Assembly: GCF_900564155.1 (NCBI RefSeq)
Contig: NZ_LS999839.1
Location: 2,353,097 to 2,417,096, forward strand
Direction of reading: 5' to 3'
Source of the DNA: Pedobacter schmidteae
GTDB lineage: Bacteria; Bacteroidota; Bacteroidia; Sphingobacteriales; Sphingobacteriaceae
DNA: 64,000 bases
Position 1 is the stretch's first letter. Every line of letters starts with the position of its first letter. This document shows positions 52,718 to 61,624 of this stretch, in pieces. The translations under genes were made by a program, and so were the position numbers. The notes beneath the pieces were generated by a model. That model was not told the DNA's origin and made no database searches. It was given only the letters and a program-made list of their open reading frames with translations.

Positions 52718-53584
52718 TTGAAAAAGTCAATCGTTATATTTTATTTCATGCTCTTGTACGCTTTGGTACAGTTAATTTCCTGGGGTACCCTGGTAGTAAG
52801 ACTGGAACCTGCCAGAATGGCAATGGTGATGGGAGAGGGGTCGGTATTTTTATTTTTACTTTGCATAGGTGCGTATTTTTTGCACCAGTCTATAAAAAAA
52901 GAAGAGCGGTTGCGTGAGCAACAACAAAACTTTTTATTGTCGGTAACACATGAACTTAAATCGCCTCTGGCTGCCATAAAGTTGTCTATCCAGACGATAG
53001 TAAAACGTGATTTGGATAGGGCGCGACAAACCTCTTTGCTGAGCAATTCATTAAAAGATATTGAACGGCTGGACGATCTGGTGGAGAATATGTTGTTGGC
53101 TACCAAGATAGAAAACCGCTCTTATTCGTTTCCTAAGGAGGAATTTGACTTTTCTGAGCTGGTTACAAAAATTACCGATAGGTTACAGGTACATTCTTGT
53201 GGTTGTGAACAAATCATTAATCCCATGATTAAGCCCGGAATTAAGGTGATGGGCGATCAGTTTGCCCTCTCCTCAGTGGTCACAAATCTGGTAGAGAACG
53301 CAGTGAAATATTCCGGTCCTTGTGCAGATGTTGCCGTGGAGCTGACAGAAAAAGATGGGCACCCTTTTTTGCGGGTGTCTGACAAAGGGCCAGGTATTCC
53401 GGATGCTGAAAAGATGCTTATTTTCGATAAATTTTACAGAGTTGGTGATGAGAATGTCAGAAAATCAAAAGGAACGGGTTTAGGCCTGTTTATTGTTAAG
53501 GAAGTATTACAAAGCCACGACGCTGATATCAGCGTTAGAGATAATGTACCGCAAGGTGCTATTTTTGAAATAACATTTAGTTGA
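52718..53584 (+). CDS. Small membrane sensor histidine kinase in the heme cluster
   Basis: The 288-residue kinase starts at TTG (52718), giving a first membrane segment at 4-25 and a second at about 41-57 with only a short loop between, so there is no large sensor domain. HisKA His78 is in 'FLLSVTHELKSPLAAIKLS', and HATPase_c has 'VVTNLVENAVKYS', 'DKGPGIP' and 'GTGLGLFIVKEVL'. It precedes the response regulator gene by two bases. The signal may be sensed within the membrane, but this is inference. Confidence 0.9.
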   Translation: MKKSIVIFYFMLLYALVQLISWGTLVVRLEPARMAMVMGEGSVFLFLLCIGAYFLHQSIKKEERLREQQQNFLLSVTHELKSPLAAIKLSIQTIVKRDLDRARQTSLLSNSLKDIERLDDLVENMLLATKIENRSYSFPKEEFDFSELVTKITDRLQVHSCGCEQIINPMIKPGIKVMGDQFALSSVVTNLVENAVKYSGPCADVAVELTEKDGHPFLRVSDKGPGIPDAEKMLIFDKFYRVGDENVRKSKGTGLGLFIVKEVLQSHDADISVRDNVPQGAIFEITFS

Positions 53585-53586
53585 TT

Positions 53587-54291
53587 ATGCAACAGAAATT
53601 AAGAATACTGCTGGTTGAAGATGAGGACCATTTATTAGATGCCATAAAATTAAACCTTGAGCTTGAAGGTTATAAAGTACACGCTGTAAAAGACGGTAAA
53701 ACGGCCTTAAAGGTATTTAAGGAAGAACGTTTTAACCTGATTATTTTGGATGTAATGCTTCCGGAAATGGACGGTTTCCAGGTATGCGAAACCATCAGAC
53801 TTGAAAATACTGAAGTACCAATTCTGTTTTTGACTGCCAAAAATACCAGCGAAGACAGAGTGATGGGGCTAAAAAAAGGAGCTGATGATTACCTGGTGAA
53901 ACCTTTTAACCTGGAAGAATTGATTTTAAGAGTTGGTATTTTGGTAAAACGCAGTATGAAAGCCGACGACCTGAAAGAAATCAACTCTTACAAAATTGGT
54001 GACAAAACCATTTATTTCAATTCGTTTGAATTGAAACAGGATGATGGCGTGATTGTTCCTTTAACTAAAAAGGAAACCATGCTTTTGAAGTTGCTGATTG
54101 AACGTAAGAACGAAGCCGTATCACGCGAGCAGATTTTGGAAACGGTATGGAACTATGATGTTTACCCTTCTACAAGGACTATAGATAACTTCATTTTAAC
54201 CTTCCGTAAGTATTTTGAACCAGATCAGAAAAACCCGGTATATTTTCACTCCATCAGAGGTGTTGGCTATAAATTCACGGACATTCATTAA
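53587..54291 (+). CDS. OmpR/PhoB-family response regulator
   Basis: From the ATG at 53587 the protein has 234 residues; a TTG two codons earlier overlaps the kinase stop. The receiver domain (1-120) has acidic pocket 'LLVEDEDHLL', phospho-acceptor Asp55 ('LIILDVMLPEMDG'), Thr in 'FLTAKNT' and Lys in VKPFN. The C-terminal winged helix (about 140-234) has 'LTKKETMLLKLLIERKNEAVSREQILETVWNYDVYPSTRTIDNFILTFRKYFE' and 'SIRGVGYKF'. It is the cognate regulator of the kinase just upstream, and its location suggests control of the heme genes. Confidence 0.94.
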   Translation: MQQKLRILLVEDEDHLLDAIKLNLELEGYKVHAVKDGKTALKVFKEERFNLIILDVMLPEMDGFQVCETIRLENTEVPILFLTAKNTSEDRVMGLKKGADDYLVKPFNLEELILRVGILVKRSMKADDLKEINSYKIGDKTIYFNSFELKQDDGVIVPLTKKETMLLKLLIERKNEAVSREQILETVWNYDVYPSTRTIDNFILTFRKYFEPDQKNPVYFHSIRGVGYKFTDIH

Positions 54292-54806
54292 TGTATAACG
54301 CTAAAGGCAGGTATGCCCTGATGACGGTTTTTGCTGTCGCAGCATTGGTATGCCTTTTTTACGATCAGTACCAGCTGGCAGCAATTGCCGGCTTTTTGTT
54401 TGCCTTTGTTTTATGGAGTCATTTTAAACATAGCTCTATTTTGCTGGCTTCAAAGCATTTTAAGAACGGGAATACTGATCGTGCTGAGCAGTTGTTGAAA
54501 GAGGTGCCAAATGCCGATAGGTTGGCTAGAAACAGAAGAGGATATTATGAATTTATGCTGGCTAACATCGCTTTGAAAAAAGAAGATTATGAAGGGGCCG
54601 AGTTTCATTTTCAGATTGCCAGCCGTTTTCCGCTGGGAGGAAAGAATGACAAGGCTTTTGTGATGATTCATTTGGCTAATCTGGCATTGAGAAAGAAAGA
54701 TAAGATACGCAGTAGTGCTTACCTGGAAAAAGCAAAAGAGCTGGTGGTAACGCCTAAAGCACAAGATATCATCACCAAAATAGAAAAAGAAGTAAACAAT
54801 TTATAA
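54291..54806 (+). CDS. Membrane protein with TPR-like helices
   Basis: The 171-residue protein overlaps the response regulator by one base (TAATG). It has two N-terminal membrane segments (about 8-24 and 27-45) and a helical region with TPR-like repeats ('AEQLLKEVPNADRLARNRRGYYEFMLANIALKKEDYEGAEFHFQIA', 'MIHLANLALRKKDKIRSSAYLEKAKEL'). It is translated with the kinase/regulator pair, and is followed by hemE after 28 bases. A scaffolding or signal-related role is inferred; I do not recognise a named family. Confidence 0.75.
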   Translation: MYNAKGRYALMTVFAVAALVCLFYDQYQLAAIAGFLFAFVLWSHFKHSSILLASKHFKNGNTDRAEQLLKEVPNADRLARNRRGYYEFMLANIALKKEDYEGAEFHFQIASRFPLGGKNDKAFVMIHLANLALRKKDKIRSSAYLEKAKELVVTPKAQDIITKIEKEVNNL

Positions 54807-54834
54807 AAGAAATTAGAGGATAAATTAAGAACAG

Positions 54835-55857
54835 ATGAACACGTTATTTTTAGATGCAGCATTTTCAAAACAGACAGAACGTCCACCCGTATGGATGATG
54901 CGCCAGGCAGGTCGTTTTATGCCTGAGTATTGGGAGATCAAGAACAAATACTCCTTTCTGGAAATGTGCAAAACACCTGAAATTGCTGCTGACGTAACGA
55001 TGTTACCTGTTGATTTGTTGGGTATTGATGCTGCTATCCTTTTTTCGGACATTTTGGTTACAGGTGAAGCCATGGGAGGCGACCTAAGTTTTACGCAAGG
55101 TGTTGGGCCTAAATTTGCTAATCCGGTGCGTACCTTGAAAGATGTGGATGCCCTGGAAGTTGATGTGTTAGACCGGTTACAATATGTTGCTGATGCGATT
55201 AAGGTGATACAGGAACGTTTAAATGGCAGTATCCCTTTAATCGGTTTCGCCGGTGCTCCCTTTACGGTAATGAGTTACCTGGTTGAAGGTGGCTCGTCCA
55301 AAGATTTTAAATTGACAAAGTTGCTGATGCATAATCAGCCTGAAGTTGCTCATAAGCTATTGGCCAAAATTGCAAAGGTTACGGCTGATTACCTAAATCT
55401 GCAGATTGCGGCAGGTGTAAATGCCATCCAGATTTTTGATAGCTGGGCTTTGGCTTTGTCATGGAATGACTACCAGGAATTTTCACATCGTTATATTCAG
55501 GAGATTATTGCTCATCTGAATAGAAAAGACATTCCGGTAATTTCTTTTTGTAAAGGAAGTTCTGTATTTGCCCCGATTATGGCAGAAGCTAAACCAGATG
55601 TGATTTCGGTAGATTGGAATGCTGATCTTTTAAATATCAAAAATAGCTTGCCTGCAGGTATAGCGGTGCAGGGTAATTTAGATCCTCATATTTTATATGC
55701 TGATAAACCGGTAATCAGAAAAGAGATTTTAAGACTATTTGAACGTATGCGTGGGCAAAATGGATTTATCTTTAACCTGGGCCACGGTATAATGCCTGAT
55801 ATCCCATTTGACAATGTAAAATATGCTATAGAAGTAATCAAGGAATTTAAGTACTAA
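54835..55857 (+). CDS. hemE: Uroporphyrinogen decarboxylase
   Basis: The 340-residue enzyme decarboxylates uroporphyrinogen III to coproporphyrinogen III. Its N-terminal signature 'RPPVWMMRQAGRFMPEYWEIK' contains the conserved Arg residues that bind the propionates, and 'AILFSDILVTGEAMG', 'GFAGAPFTVMSYLVEGGSSKDF', 'IQIFDSWALALS' and 'QGNLDPHILYADKP' complete the family pattern. It lies between the TPR gene and hemJ, all on the plus strand. Confidence 0.96.
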   Translation: MNTLFLDAAFSKQTERPPVWMMRQAGRFMPEYWEIKNKYSFLEMCKTPEIAADVTMLPVDLLGIDAAILFSDILVTGEAMGGDLSFTQGVGPKFANPVRTLKDVDALEVDVLDRLQYVADAIKVIQERLNGSIPLIGFAGAPFTVMSYLVEGGSSKDFKLTKLLMHNQPEVAHKLLAKIAKVTADYLNLQIAAGVNAIQIFDSWALALSWNDYQEFSHRYIQEIIAHLNRKDIPVISFCKGSSVFAPIMAEAKPDVISVDWNADLLNIKNSLPAGIAVQGNLDPHILYADKPVIRKEILRLFERMRGQNGFIFNLGHGIMPDIPFDNVKYAIEVIKEFKY

Positions 55858-55866
55858 GCGCAAAAC

Positions 55867-56415
55867 ATGGAGAAATACTATTTATACATCATGTCTGTTC
55901 ATATCATCTTTGTGGTGAGTTGGATGGCAGGATTGTTTTATAGTGTACGCCTTTTTATTTACCATAAGGAAACTGAAGACAGATCCGAAACGGAACGTCT
56001 TATTCTTCAGCGGGAGTATGAAAAAATGGAGCGCAAGCTTTGGTGCATCATTACTACGCCTGCAATGGTACTTACTGTGCTTGCTGGTGTAGGAATGGTT
56101 TGTATCCATCCCTGGTTACTGGAAATGCCCTGGTTTCATGTAAAACTGGCCTTCGTGGTGGCTTTATTGATTTACCATTTTATTTGCCAACGCATTATGA
56201 ACCAATTGAAGAAGGGAGTATGCCAGATCAGCTCTTTTAAATTGCGTTTATGGAATGAAGTAGCCACCATATTATTAGTTGCTATTGTATTTACTGTGAT
56301 TTTAAAAAGTGCGGTAGACTGGGTATATGGATTGATTGGCCTGATCGTTTTTGCAGTGGTCATTATGGCAGCAGTAAAGTGGTATAAATATTACCGAAAA
56401 AAACACGATTGCTAA
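55867..56415 (+). CDS. hemJ: Protoporphyrinogen oxidase, HemJ type
   Basis: The 182-residue membrane protein has four or five membrane segments and the HemJ signatures 'YIMSVHIIFVVSWMAGLFYSVRLFIYH' (heme-ligand His12), 'MERKLWCIITTPAMVLTVLAGVGMV' and 'MPWFHVKLAFVVALLIYHFIC'. HemJ oxidises protoporphyrinogen IX to protoporphyrin IX and replaces HemG or HemY in many bacteria. It follows hemE by nine bases, which places it in the heme unit. Confidence 0.92.
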   Translation: MEKYYLYIMSVHIIFVVSWMAGLFYSVRLFIYHKETEDRSETERLILQREYEKMERKLWCIITTPAMVLTVLAGVGMVCIHPWLLEMPWFHVKLAFVVALLIYHFICQRIMNQLKKGVCQISSFKLRLWNEVATILLVAIVFTVILKSAVDWVYGLIGLIVFAVVIMAAVKWYKYYRKKHDC

Positions 56416-56435
56416 AATTAGCTTATCTTTATAGT

Positions 56436-57173
56436 ATGAAAAGTTGTATGCGCTTAATGATGCTTTTAACTGGTGGACTGATGATGTTGACCTCAAATAG
56501 CATATTTGCGCAACAGGATAGTATTAAGACCTTAGCCAATCCCAAAGGTGAGTTTGTTGGGGGGATTACCTTTACCCGCTTTGATCTGGGCTTCACCAGA
56601 CTGGTTGACAATGGCAGTTTTAGTTTGTCGCCGGTAAATGATTTTTTAGGTTATAAAGAATTTAAATCCAGTACAGTTTCTTTTGACGTGCTGGATTATG
56701 GTTATCGCTTCAATTCTAATTTTAAGGTATATCTGGCTGCAGGTTTAGATTGGACGATGTTACGCCTGAAAAGAGACATCACCATCAAAAGAAATACACC
56801 TGTGCTGGAATATGAACCTGAAACAGGCGTTGTTTTTTCTAAGAACAGGTTCTCCAGCTTTTATGTGCATGTACCGTTGGGCATTCAGTTTCGAACCAAC
56901 GAAAACCAGCGTGGTAAACGCTTTTATTTTGTTGTCGGTCCGGAATTGGGCTTCCTGATTAATGGGAAGGTGAAGCAGGTGAGTAAAGAAAATGGCAAGC
57001 AGAAATTTAGGGACGATTATAATTTTGAAAAGGTGCGTCTAGGTGGTACCCTGCGTGTAGGTTATGGGTGGATTGGTCTCTTTAGCAAATATTATTTCAC
57101 CGATATGTTTGACAGCGCCCCACAAACCGGATTAAAGAATATGTCCTTTGGAATAACTTTAGGTTTAAATTAA
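56436..57173 (+). CDS. Outer membrane beta-barrel protein, signal-peptide bearing
   Basis: From the ATG at 56436 the protein has 245 residues with a signal peptide (about 1-26, ending SIFAQQ); a TTG nine codons earlier is less likely. The rest alternates aromatic strands typical of an eight- to ten-strand outer membrane barrel ('GGITFTRFDLGFTRL', 'FSSFYVHVPLGIQFRT', 'RFYFVVGPELGFLI', 'LRVGYGWIGLFSKYYFTDMF', terminal 'MSFGITLGLN'). It resembles the PorT/opacity family by pattern, but I cannot assign a role. It is between hemJ and an ABC ATPase gene. Confidence 0.78.
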   Translation: MKSCMRLMMLLTGGLMMLTSNSIFAQQDSIKTLANPKGEFVGGITFTRFDLGFTRLVDNGSFSLSPVNDFLGYKEFKSSTVSFDVLDYGYRFNSNFKVYLAAGLDWTMLRLKRDITIKRNTPVLEYEPETGVVFSKNRFSSFYVHVPLGIQFRTNENQRGKRFYFVVGPELGFLINGKVKQVSKENGKQKFRDDYNFEKVRLGGTLRVGYGWIGLFSKYYFTDMFDSAPQTGLKNMSFGITLGLN

Positions 57174-57199
57174 GACGGGCTTTCTGTTATCTTTACCGA

Positions 57200-58192
57200 G
57201 TGGAAGAACCAATTATTTCAGTTAAAAACTTAACCAAACAACATCAGGCCGAACAGGCTTCAGGCGTAAGTGGCGTCAGTTTTGATATTAAAAAAGGAAG
57301 TGTTGTAGCTATTCTTGGCGAAAGTGGCAGTGGAAAATCGACCTTGTTAAAATGTATTTATGGCCTGCTTAAAGTGGACGAAGGCGAAGTATCTTTTAAA
57401 GGTAAACGTATTTTGGGCCCTGATGAGCAGCTGATACCCGGGCATAAGGAGATGAAAATGGTTACCCAGGATTTTTCTTTGAACATTTATGCCAAGGTGT
57501 ATGACAATATTGCTTCCATGCTTTCTAATACCGATATTCAGGCTAAGCAAGGCAAGACAAATGAAATGATGCGGCATTTGCACATCGAACACCTTAAGGA
57601 CAAGAAAATCACACAGCTAAGTGGAGGAGAGCAGCAGCGTGTAGCCATAGCGAAGGCAATGGTGACAGATACAACGGTATTGTTACTGGATGAACCCTTT
57701 AGTCAGGTAGATGCCTTATTGAAAAACCAACTGCGTGCAGACATTAAAAGAATTGCCGCTGAAACCGGGGTTACTGTGATTATGGTATCGCATGATCCTG
57801 CCGATGGCTTATTTCTTGCCGATGAGCTCCTGATTTTAAAAGATGGAAAATTGTTGCAGTCGGGCAACCCGGTTACGGTTTATAATCAACCCAATGCCAT
57901 TTATACTGCACGTCTTTTAGGAAATGCAATAACCATTTCTGCAGCTGAGGCCGAAAAACTTGGGCTGGACATTAAAAATGGGACTGCTGTTTTTTATCCC
58001 GAGTGGGTGGAACTGAAAAGTTCCTGGAATAGCAGGCGGTTTGAAGTAAAGGATGTGTATTACAAGGGGTTTTATGAAGAGCTCTTGCTGGAAAGAAATG
58101 GGGTGACCATCAGAGCGATTCAATTAAACCGTGGAGCACATAAAAAAAATGATCATGTGCAGGCCAACATTACCCATTTTTTAGTACTGTAA
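57200..58192 (+). CDS. ABC transporter ATP-binding protein with C-terminal TOBE-like region
   Basis: The 330-residue protein starts at GTG (57200). The ATPase domain has Walker A GESGSGKST, Q-loop in 'MVTQDFSLN', signature LSGGEQQRVAIAKA, Walker B LLLLDEP and H-loop His in 'VMVSHDPAD'. Residues about 235-330 form a small beta domain of TOBE/OB type, as in molybdate, sulfate, iron or polyamine importers. No permease or binding protein is near, so the substrate is unknown; it may serve a permease elsewhere or a non-transport role. Confidence 0.87.
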   Translation: MEEPIISVKNLTKQHQAEQASGVSGVSFDIKKGSVVAILGESGSGKSTLLKCIYGLLKVDEGEVSFKGKRILGPDEQLIPGHKEMKMVTQDFSLNIYAKVYDNIASMLSNTDIQAKQGKTNEMMRHLHIEHLKDKKITQLSGGEQQRVAIAKAMVTDTTVLLLDEPFSQVDALLKNQLRADIKRIAAETGVTVIMVSHDPADGLFLADELLILKDGKLLQSGNPVTVYNQPNAIYTARLLGNAITISAAEAEKLGLDIKNGTAVFYPEWVELKSSWNSRRFEVKDVYYKGFYEELLLERNGVTIRAIQLNRGAHKKNDHVQANITHFLVL

Positions 58193-58355
58193 ACTTGTAA
58201 AAATCAATCAGGTAAAGTTTCTTTTTTCATTTTCGTGTCATAACATTTAATTATAGACTGTTTCCTGACTTTCTTACTTAAATATTCAGAAGTTCGGTAT
58301 TAACTTTGCTGCGCTTAACCGATTTTAAGCAATATCAATTAAAGCCATACAGCAG

Positions 58356-60923
58356 ATGTATCAGACACATCCATATTCTATATTAAGAGTTTTTTTTCTG
58401 TTTCTTGTTACTTTAAGCAGCTTGCCTGTCTTTGCCCAGCAAACTGTGGTAAGAGGTGTGGTTACAGATGCGACCACTAAAGAAACGATTCCTTATGCCT
58501 CCTTTATGATTGCCGGTAGCGGTAAAGGTGGGCGCACGGACGTGGATGGAAAATACAACATCACTATTGAGGGGAATTATACACAGCTTAAGTTTAGTTA
58601 TGTAGGCTACCGTAGTCAGTTGAAAACCTTTAAACAGGGGGGATCGCAGGTAATTAACGTGCAATTGCAGAGTGAAGCGACGCAGATGAATGAAGTGGTG
58701 ATAAAGGGGGGAAAAAAGCCTCCTTACCGCAATAAAGAAAACCCTGCCGTTGAACTGATCCGTAAAGTAATAGCCAATAAGCCAAAAAACCGGATGGAGA
58801 GCTACGATTATGTAGCCTATAAAAAATACGAACGCATGCTGTTCTCCATGAGTAACCTTTCGGAGAAGTTTAAAAATAAAAAGATTTTCCGCAATTATCA
58901 GTTTCTGTTTCAGGAGCAGGATTCGACAAAAATAGGCGGTAAAAACCTGTTGCCTGTATTCCAGCAGGAGAAACTTTCTGACAATTACTTCCGCAAGAAT
59001 CCGGAAAAGATGAGGACAGTAATCATTGCTGATAAACAGGTGAATTTTGACGAGCGCTTTATCGATAACAAAGGGATGAGTTCCTATTTTGAACGAATGT
59101 ACCGGGATATTGATATTTATGACAACAATATTTCTGTAATGAGTAATCTGCTGTTAAGTCCTATTGCCGATGGAGCACCGGGTTTCTATAAATTCTTTAT
59201 TACGGATACTATAAAAACACATCAACCTCAGTTGATTGAGCTTTCCTTTACGCCGAGAAATAAGATGGATCAGCTGTTTGAGGGCAAGCTGTACGTAACT
59301 ATGGATGGCAATTATGCTGTTCAAAATGCATACCTTACCGTTAACAAGAACATTAACCTGAATTTTGTAAGGGGGCTGGAGGCTAAACTGGAGTTTGAAC
59401 AAAACCCGGACAACCGCTACCACCTGAGTAAAAGTAATCTGCTTGTTGATTTGAGCCTGATTAAAAATAATGGCAGTGGTTTTACAGCCGAACGTACAGT
59501 AACATACAAGGATTACACGATCAATCAACCCATTGCCGATAGTGTATATAAAGGTTCACCGCAATTGGTGGTCGTGCCGGATGCTGCGCAAAAGTCAGAT
59601 CAGTTCTGGGCAAGTAACCGTCCGGATGCACTGGGTACCAGCAGTATCAAAGTGTACCATAATTTAGATACCCTGCAAAGTATTCCTTCCTTTAAGAGGA
59701 CAATGGATATTGTGACCTTGTTTTTTGCGGGTTACAAGGATTTCGGTCCTTTTGAAATGGGGCCGGTCAATACTTTCTATAGCTTTAATGGTGTGGAAGG
59801 TTTTCGCGCACGCTTAGGAGGCCGCACTACTCCTGCGTTGAGTAAGCGTTATTACTTTGAAACTTATGCTGCTTATGGTTTTGACGATCAGAAATGGAAA
59901 TATTTTTTAAGCGGAACTTACTCCCTTAATAATAAATCGATTTATGCTTTCCCGCAAAATTATATACGGGCCAGTTTTCAGCGCGACACCAAAATCCCTG
60001 GTCAGGAATTGCAGTTTGTGCAGGAAGACAATTTCCTTTTGTCCTTTAAAAGGGGAGAGAACAACATGATGTTGTACAATGATTTTTACAGACTTGATTA
60101 TGTACATGAGTATGAAAACCATTTCTCTTATACATTAGGCTTACGTAAATGGAGCCAAAGCCCTGCGGGATCTCTGTACTTTAACAATTCTGCGGAAAAT
60201 CTCTTTTCAAGAGTTAATCAGATCAATACTTCTGAGGTTACAGTGAACCTGAGGTATGCACCGCACGAAAAGTTTTATCAGGGTAAAATTTACCGTACCC
60301 CATTTGTGGACCGGTACCCGATATTCAACCTGCGTTACACCGCCGGATTAAAGGGTGTTTTGGGTGGCGAATATAGTTACCACAATTTTATGGGTAGCGT
60401 GGATAAACGGTTTTACTTGTCGCAATTGGGCTATACTGATGTTACAGTTGAGGGAGGATATAATGTAGGTAAATTACCTTTCCCATTGTTATCCATTCAC
60501 CGTGCCAACCAGACTTACGCTTACCAGTTGCAATCCTACAATCTGATGAATTTTATGGAATTTGTGAGCGATCATTATGCCAGTATCAACATTGATCAGA
60601 ATTTTAATGGTTTCTTTTTTAATAAGATTCCTTTACTGCGGCAATTGAAATTAAGGGAAGTAATGTCGTTTAAGGCACTGTATGGTGGCTTGCGGAATGA
60701 GAATAATCCGGAGAAAAATCCTGACGTGATGCAATTTGTGCGTAATCAGGATGGCTTGCCGATCACCTATTCTTTAAACGACGGACCTTATATAGAGGGT
60801 AGTGTGGGTATAGGAAACATTTTTAAAGTGCTTAGGGTAGATGCTGTAAAACGTTTTAACTACCTGAACAACCCCGAAGTATCGAGTTGGGGAATACGCG
60901 CCAGAGTGAAATTTGATTTTTAA
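58356..60923 (+). CDS. DUF5686 outer membrane protein with carboxypeptidase-like regulatory domain
   Basis: The 855-residue protein has a signal peptide (about 1-28, ending PVFAQQ), a carboxypeptidase regulatory-like domain at about 30-110 ('VVRGVVTDATTKETIPYASFMIAGSGKGGRTDVDGKYNI'), then the large DUF5686 region with beta-barrel character ('GPFEMGPVNTFYSFNGVEGFRARLGGRTT', 'YTAGLKGVLGGEYSYHNF', terminal 'GIRARVKFDF'). It occurs widely in Bacteroidota, with a likely outer membrane location; the function is not known. It ends 31 bases before the sigma factor gene, which has its own -7 box. Confidence 0.9.
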   Translation: MYQTHPYSILRVFFLFLVTLSSLPVFAQQTVVRGVVTDATTKETIPYASFMIAGSGKGGRTDVDGKYNITIEGNYTQLKFSYVGYRSQLKTFKQGGSQVINVQLQSEATQMNEVVIKGGKKPPYRNKENPAVELIRKVIANKPKNRMESYDYVAYKKYERMLFSMSNLSEKFKNKKIFRNYQFLFQEQDSTKIGGKNLLPVFQQEKLSDNYFRKNPEKMRTVIIADKQVNFDERFIDNKGMSSYFERMYRDIDIYDNNISVMSNLLLSPIADGAPGFYKFFITDTIKTHQPQLIELSFTPRNKMDQLFEGKLYVTMDGNYAVQNAYLTVNKNINLNFVRGLEAKLEFEQNPDNRYHLSKSNLLVDLSLIKNNGSGFTAERTVTYKDYTINQPIADSVYKGSPQLVVVPDAAQKSDQFWASNRPDALGTSSIKVYHNLDTLQSIPSFKRTMDIVTLFFAGYKDFGPFEMGPVNTFYSFNGVEGFRARLGGRTTPALSKRYYFETYAAYGFDDQKWKYFLSGTYSLNNKSIYAFPQNYIRASFQRDTKIPGQELQFVQEDNFLLSFKRGENNMMLYNDFYRLDYVHEYENHFSYTLGLRKWSQSPAGSLYFNNSAENLFSRVNQINTSEVTVNLRYAPHEKFYQGKIYRTPFVDRYPIFNLRYTAGLKGVLGGEYSYHNFMGSVDKRFYLSQLGYTDVTVEGGYNVGKLPFPLLSIHRANQTYAYQLQSYNLMNFMEFVSDHYASINIDQNFNGFFFNKIPLLRQLKLREVMSFKALYGGLRNENNPEKNPDVMQFVRNQDGLPITYSLNDGPYIEGSVGIGNIFKVLRVDAVKRFNYLNNPEVSSWGIRARVKFDF

Positions 60924-60937
60924 TAAATTGATTTGCT

Positions 60938-60945
60938 TACCTTTG
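60938..60945 (+). promoter_or_regulatory. Candidate promoter (TACCTTTG) for the ECF sigma gene
   Basis: TACCTTTG fits the -7 box, and a TTTG at 60912-60915 is 22 bases upstream, slightly over the usual spacing. The ATG at 60955 is only nine bases past the box, so the transcript would be nearly leaderless. Confidence 0.45.
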
Positions 60946-60954
60946 TATTGATCT

Positions 60955-61533
60955 ATGAGGGTATATCAAGAACTTCCCGATGCGGCATTGTTGGATGAAA
61001 TTAAAGTAGGTAATAAGGCCGCCTTTAATGAATTGTTTAATAGGTATTGGAAAAAGTTGTTGGCCATCTCTTATAACTATACCAAAGATCAGTCGGCCGC
61101 AGAGGAAACCGTTCAGGAAGTTTTTATTGGCTTATGGAATAGAAGAAAGGACCTTAACATCCAATCTTTAGCGCCTTATTTGGCTACAGCCGTAAAGTTC
61201 TCTGTACTGGCGGCGCTACAACAACAAAAAAGAAGAGAAGAGCTTACCCTGAATAATTATCAGGTTAATCCAATTACGCTTACAGAAGAAGAAATATACG
61301 CACGTTTTTTACAGGAGCAAATTGATGGTATTGCAGCCCGTTTGCCCGAAAAATGTAGACTGGTATTTAAGTATAGTCGTTCTGAAGGGCTTAGTATTCC
61401 TGAGATTTCTGAAGCAATGAATATTAGTCAGAAAACAGTAGAGGCGCACCTGAGTAAAGCCCTTAAAACTATACGGAAGGATTTGAATAAATCTGGGGTA
61501 GTTTTACTGCTTCTACATCAGTTACTTAAATAA
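60955..61533 (+). CDS. ECF-type RNA polymerase sigma factor
   Basis: The 192-residue protein has sigma region 2 at about 20-90 ('FNELFNRYWKKLLAISYNYTKDQSAAEETVQEVFIGLWNRR') and region 4 at about 125-180 ('LPEKCRLVFKYSRSEGLSIPEISEAMNISQKTVEAHLSKALKTIRKDL'). It is the sigma partner of the FecR-like anti-sigma protein coded next and, with the SusC transducer, makes a cell-surface signalling cascade. ECF sigma factors of this group direct transcription of the adjacent SusC/SusD locus. Confidence 0.94.
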   Translation: MRVYQELPDAALLDEIKVGNKAAFNELFNRYWKKLLAISYNYTKDQSAAEETVQEVFIGLWNRRKDLNIQSLAPYLATAVKFSVLAALQQQKRREELTLNNYQVNPITLTEEEIYARFLQEQIDGIAARLPEKCRLVFKYSRSEGLSIPEISEAMNISQKTVEAHLSKALKTIRKDLNKSGVVLLLLHQLLK

Positions 61534-61624
61534 TATTCTGAAAGTATTTCATTTTTTTTGAGGGGTAGACTAAGGGTAAACCGGGTAGTTAACCTACATC
61601 ATAGTAATTAACGCAAAGTTTACT

